In this document: piece by piece, positions 60,797 through 64,000 of the stretch
How the letters are laid out: each line of letters begins with the position of its first letter
Numbering within the stretch: position 1 is the stretch's first letter
NCBI RefSeq assembly: GCF_918698245.1
Contig: NZ_CAKKMS010000004.1
Location: forward strand, 806,001 to 870,000
Length of the DNA: 64,000 nt
Direction: 5' to 3'
From: Pedobacter sp. Bi126
GTDB taxonomy: Bacteria; Bacteroidota; Bacteroidia; Sphingobacteriales; Sphingobacteriaceae
The notes under the pieces: generated by a model
Database searches by the model: none
What the model was told of the DNA's origin: nothing
Seen by the model: only the letters and a program-made list of their open reading frames with translations
Program-made: the position numbers and the translations under genes

Positions 60797-61399
60797 TTAG
60801 CCATTAAACAGTTTATTGCGTTTAATTTCCTTCCCCTGTCTCAATTTTACTGCATGATAAATGGTTGGTACATCGTTGGTCCATTTTTTTAGCGTGAAAA
60901 CGATGGCAAGTATTTCTATTCGGGTTGCCAATCCGAGCCAAAAGCAAATTTCAAATAATACAACCGAGTCGCAATGCACTATAATTTCGACCAAAGTGGC
61001 GAATATAGTCAACGTCCAGATTTTAGCGCCGATAGAATGTGTAGCGATTTCTTTTCTGAATTTGATATAGCTTAATGCATAGGTTGAAGCTTCGAAAGCA
61101 CCAAGGACAATCAGTTTTACCAAGTTGACTTTGAAGAAATCAGGACATTGGATATAAGTAGCAACCGCAACCGAGATAAAAAATACCTGATCAATACTGG
61201 AATCTAAACGTCTTAATTTTTCGGAGGAGATGTTGAGTTTTCTAGCTATTATTCCATCAAATACATCTGTTAATAAACCGATCGATAATAATGTGATTGC
61301 AAGAAAAGAATAGTGATTGACGTGGAAAAAGCTTAATAGAATTATTATAAAACCAATCAGTAACCTGGAATATATTAAAGCGATTGGAATATGTATCAT
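60797..61399 (-). CDS. CDP-alcohol phosphatidyltransferase family protein
   Basis: 200 residues with about six hydrophobic segments. The family motif is visible as DVFDGIIAR-x8-L-x3-D-x3-D (around 43-68): all four aspartates, the first glycine and the AR pair are kept, but the second conserved glycine is replaced by leucine. The family joins a CDP-linked lipid or alcohol to an acceptor alcohol in the membrane. The substitution makes activity or substrate unsure. Single gene following asd. Confidence 0.8.
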   Translation of the reverse strand: MIHIPIALIYSRLLIGFIIILLSFFHVNHYSFLAITLLSIGLLTDVFDGIIARKLNISSEKLRRLDSSIDQVFFISVAVATYIQCPDFFKVNLVKLIVLGAFEASTYALSYIKFRKEIATHSIGAKIWTLTIFATLVEIIVHCDSVVLFEICFWLGLATRIEILAIVFTLKKWTNDVPTIYHAVKLRQGKEIKRNKLFNG

Positions 61400-61413
61400 G
61401 GTGGAGAGCGGGT

Positions 61414-61449
61414 ATAAAAAAAGTCCCCCGATTTTACACCGGGGGACTT
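61414..61449 (-). terminator. Terminator of asd
   Basis: AAGTCCCCCG (61421-61430) pairs exactly with 61440-61449; on the minus strand a run of seven Ts follows (61416-61422). Confidence 0.9.
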
Positions 61450-61465
61450 CTCTTGAGGTTATTGA

Positions 61466-62455
61466 TTAAACTAATTCTTTCTGAATTAGATATTCGGCAA
61501 TCTGAACGGCATTGGTTGCAGCGCCTTTGCGCAAGTTATCTGCAACAATCCAAAGATTTAAAGCTTTAGGTGCCGATTCGTCTCTACGGATACGGCCTAC
61601 AAAAACTTCATCTTTTTCATGAGCATCTTTTGGCATTGGGTATTTTAAGTTGGCAACATCATCAACAACGATTATGCCGGGTGCTTTTTCTAAAATACTG
61701 CGCACTTCAGCTAAATCGAAATCATTTTCAAACTCGATGTTTACTGATTCTGAGTGACCACCCATTACCGGGATACGAACTGTAGTAGCGGTAACTTTTA
61801 TGCTATCATCACTCATGATTTTGTTCGTTTCCTTAACCATTTTCATTTCTTCTTTGGTATATCCGTTATCTGTGAAAACATCAATATGAGGAAGAACATT
61901 CAAATCAATTTCGTATGGATAAGCTTTAGGGCCATCAATGCCTTTACGCTCGTTCATTAATTGCTCAACGGCTTTAACACCTGTACCCGTAACCGATTGG
62001 TAAGTAGAAACAATTACACGTTTAATTTTGTATTTATCGTGCAAAGGTTTTAAAACCACTACCATTTGAATGGTAGAACAGTTCGGGTTAGCAATGATTT
62101 TATTATCGATAGAAAGTTCGTGTGCATTAACTTCTGGTACAATTAATTTAATTGCAGGATCCATTCTCCATGCAGAAGAGTTGTCGATAACGGTTGTTCC
62201 AGCTTCTTTAAAGCGTGGAGCATGCTCCAATGAAGTATTTCCACCTGCTGAAAACAAAGCAATATCTGGTTTCATGCTGATTGCAGTATCCATGCTAACA
62301 ATTGGGAACTTCTTACCCTTAAAAGTAATTTCCTTGCCAACACTCTTTTCTGATGCTACGGGAATCAACTCTGTTAAAGGGAAATTTCTTTCCTCCAATA
62401 CTTTTAACATGACAGTGCCTACCAATCCGGTGGCACCTACTACTGCTACTTTCAT
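61466..62455 (-). CDS. asd: Aspartate-semialdehyde dehydrogenase
   Basis: 329 residues. VAVVGATGLVGTVMLKVLEER is the NADP-binding start, SAGGNTSLEHAP, DNSSAWRMDP and NPNCSTIQM with catalytic C126 follow, and RIPVMGGHSESVNIEF carries the substrate-binding histidine. It makes aspartate semialdehyde for lysine, diaminopimelate, threonine and methionine synthesis. Single-gene unit with its own terminator. Confidence 0.97.
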   Translation of the reverse strand: MKVAVVGATGLVGTVMLKVLEERNFPLTELIPVASEKSVGKEITFKGKKFPIVSMDTAISMKPDIALFSAGGNTSLEHAPRFKEAGTTVIDNSSAWRMDPAIKLIVPEVNAHELSIDNKIIANPNCSTIQMVVVLKPLHDKYKIKRVIVSTYQSVTGTGVKAVEQLMNERKGIDGPKAYPYEIDLNVLPHIDVFTDNGYTKEEMKMVKETNKIMSDDSIKVTATTVRIPVMGGHSESVNIEFENDFDLAEVRSILEKAPGIIVVDDVANLKYPMPKDAHEKDEVFVGRIRRDESAPKALNLWIVADNLRKGAATNAVQIAEYLIQKELV

Positions 62456-63005
62456 TTTAAATTTTAATTATATATTATTAAACATTTGATATAAGTCCAA
62501 ATATGCTAAAAATTAAGCTTATATCCCCATTGTTACCAATTAAATTTGCTTTTAATATTTAAAATCTTACTTTTTCAGTAGAAAATAAGGTTAAAAAGAT
62601 TAGGCATAATTCGATTTAGGAAGGGCTCGTAGGTATTAATGCCGTTTGCGCTCGTTTCCTAACGAGTGCATTAATAGCTATACGATTTTATCGTTTGTAA
62701 ACGACAACCTATTCAACACTCCGTTAGCGGATTGCTTGATGTTTTTGTTTTGGAAAGCATGTTACTGTGTATATCGGTTCCGAAAGTCCTGCTATCCACT
62801 TCAAGCCTCCACTGCGTTAAGGGCTTTCCGTTACTATCAGGTTTAAATAACTCAGATCAGCAGTTCTAACCTAAAATATATTGTTGAAGAATTGAAGGTT
62901 TGCTGTTTTGGAGATAGATCTCTCCATTCCGCTATGCTTCAGTCGAGATGACGATAAGTGCAGAAAACCTCGCAAGTTTTCGAAACCTGCGAGGTTTGGA
63001 TGAAT
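62456..63005. other. 550-bp intergenic region with decayed repeats
   Basis: No gene is convincing. 62785-62850 is a diverged copy of the hairpin-bearing element of 32937-33000 (GTCCTGCTATCCACTTCAAG .. CCGTTACTATCAGGTTTA), its central hairpin lost. 62914-62957 is the right half of the REP element of 11573-11658. A hairpin follows at 62965-62997. Confidence 0.6.
62965..62997 (-). terminator. Hairpin beyond the sugar isomerase gene
   Basis: AAACCTCGCA (62965-62974) pairs exactly with 62988-62997. Only a short T stretch follows on the minus strand, so termination is likely but not certain. Confidence 0.6.
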
Positions 63006-63878
63006 TTAAATCAAATTGGCTTTGATATAATCACAGCTTGTTTTGATTGAACCAAGTGGATCAGGTTGGTAATTGGTTTCGTGCTCTACAAAGAAATGTT
63101 GCATGCCTGAAAGTTTTGCCTGAGCAAAAATGCTTTTAAAGTCAATAGAACCTTTACCTACCTCGGTATTCCATTCAGGTTTGGCTTTGTCCATATCTTT
63201 AACGTGCCACATTGGGAAACGGCCAGGATATTTTTTAAACAAAGCTAACGGATCGTTACCTGAGCGTACCACCCAGTATAAATCCAATTCGAAATTTACC
63301 AGATTTTTATCGGTTTCGCTTAAGTAAACATCGTAACCAGTGGTATCACCTAATTTTTTAAATTCGAAATCGTGGTTGTGGTAGGCGAATTTTAATCCGG
63401 ATGCTTTTGCAATTTCGGCAACCTTATTAAAATCATCAGCGGTTTTCTTAAAGCCATCTACACCTTTGCTCATATCTACATGCGCACCGGCAATGGTAAA
63501 ATATTTACCGCCAATGGCAGCTGAAGATTCGACATCGGCTTTTAATCTGTCTGTTTTTCCGGTTTTTACAAAATCATCCATATGATAATGGCCGCTTGGT
63601 GCTTTTAAACCATTCGCATTTAACAAGGCTTTAAATTCTTTAGGGGTTAAGCCCCAAAATTTTCCATTAGAAAAACCATAGGTTTCTACTTCTTTATATC
63701 CCGCCTGTGCTACCTTTTCGATAATACCTTTTACATCCTTAGGTAGTTCATTACGTAAGGAGTACAATTGCAAACCAACATTTTTACTTGCTTTATCAAA
63801 GGCAAACGACGGGACTAATAATGCCGCTCCTGCGGCTAATCCTGCCTGTTTTAAGAAAGTTCTTCTTGAATTCATCAT
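63006..63878 (-). CDS. Exported sugar phosphate isomerase/epimerase-like TIM-barrel protein
   Basis: 290 residues. MNSRRTFLKQAGLAAGAALL looks like a twin-arginine signal (R-R-T-F-L-K). The mature part is an AP endonuclease 2 / xylose isomerase-like barrel with VGLQLYSLRNEL, YFTIAGAHVD, FAYHNHDFEF, NFELDLYWVVRSG, PMWHVKDMD and GSIDFKSIF, which hold the metal-binding Glu, Asp and His residues. Such proteins are common in Bacteroidetes sugar loci. A paralogue lies immediately upstream (63886 on). Substrate unknown. Confidence 0.9.
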   Translation of the reverse strand: MMNSRRTFLKQAGLAAGAALLVPSFAFDKASKNVGLQLYSLRNELPKDVKGIIEKVAQAGYKEVETYGFSNGKFWGLTPKEFKALLNANGLKAPSGHYHMDDFVKTGKTDRLKADVESSAAIGGKYFTIAGAHVDMSKGVDGFKKTADDFNKVAEIAKASGLKFAYHNHDFEFKKLGDTTGYDVYLSETDKNLVNFELDLYWVVRSGNDPLALFKKYPGRFPMWHVKDMDKAKPEWNTEVGKGSIDFKSIFAQAKLSGMQHFFVEHETNYQPDPLGSIKTSCDYIKANLI

Positions 63879-63885
63879 TTAAAAT

Positions 63886-64000
63886 TTAAATAATTTCTTT
63901 TTTAATGTATGCACAGCTAGCTGCAACAGATTCCATTGGGTTTGGCTTGTAATTGGTTTCATGTTCTATAAAGAAGTGTTTCATGCCCGAAAGTTTGGCA
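63886..64000 (-). CDS. Second sugar phosphate isomerase/epimerase, C-terminal fragment
   Basis: The last 38 residues of a minus-strand gene cut by the window end: AKLSGMKHFFIEHETNYKPN and a tail ending YIKKEII, then TAA at 63886-63888. They align closely with the end of the gene at 63006-63878 (AKLSGMQHFFVEHETNYQPD), so it is a tandem paralogue, 7 bp upstream. Confidence 0.85.
   Translation of the reverse strand, partial: AKLSGMKHFFIEHETNYKPNPMESVAASCAYIKKEII

Overview
The window looks like chromosomal DNA of a Sphingobacteriaceae-type Bacteroidetes, most like Pedobacter or a close relative. Grounds: AT-rich leaders with little Shine-Dalgarno signal, several promoters of the Bacteroidetes form TTTG-N19-TAnnTTTG (best example before sucD), a SusD-family protein, DUF4293 and DUF2911 proteins, a bacillithiol enzyme (BshC), a human-like class I ribonucleotide reductase, and many short palindromic intergenic repeats. 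Assignment is by eye from protein families; no database search was run.

Layout. 1-11.4 kb (+): the end of a SusD-like gene, then a tightly packed set of exported proteins: a redoxin, a cytochrome c/copper monooxygenase (PHM-like), a 1116-residue FG-GAP/ASPIC-UnbV protein, a vanadium haloperoxidase-type PAP2 enzyme, a GH29 fucosidase and a GH3 glycosidase with PA14. This reads as a glycan-use locus with an unusual oxidative arm. 11.4-17 kb (-): Ldh-type dehydrogenase, bshC and a second GH29 enzyme with a duplicated C-terminal domain. 17-22 kb (-): DEAD-box helicase with an RGG-rich tail, esterase-like lipoprotein, a small lipoprotein, a DUF4293 protein, and a decayed partial copy of that DUF4293 gene. 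22-31 kb (+): large alpha/beta hydrolase, truA, ABC exporter, isoaspartyl peptidase, dicarboxylate symporter, rlmF. 31-33 kb (-): VIT-family protein and cupin.

33-40 kb (+): sucD, msrB, an RlpA-like protein, and nrdB-nrdA behind a long leader. 39.7-42 kb: NmrA-like protein (-), Cys-rich CWC protein (+), unknown membrane protein (-). 42-48.7 kb (+): flotillin with tandem N-terminal repeats, the putrescine route aguB-aguA with a small membrane protein, and fabG. 48.8-56 kb: L,D-transpeptidase (-), vWA-like membrane protein (+), TRIC channel, DivIC-like protein, eno, DUF2911 protein, GNAT enzyme (all -). 56-58 kb (+): two-gene ABC system. 58-64 kb (-): PBP4-type DacB, DUF4143 ATPase, CDP-alcohol phosphatidyltransferase, asd, and two tandem sugar phosphate isomerase/epimerase paralogues, the second cut by the window edge.

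The protein-coding part is mostly housekeeping, with the first 11 kb as the accessory island. The non-coding part is unusually rich: a roughly 310-bp dispersed repeat with an identical 91-bp core (17.1 and 44.8 kb), a 160-bp repeat duplicated within 425 bp upstream of sucD, a third element seen three times, several REP-like hairpins, perfect palindromes beside eno, the flotillin gene and the NmrA-like gene, and short word-like repeat tracts at gene borders. No tRNA, rRNA, CRISPR array or transposase gene was recognised.
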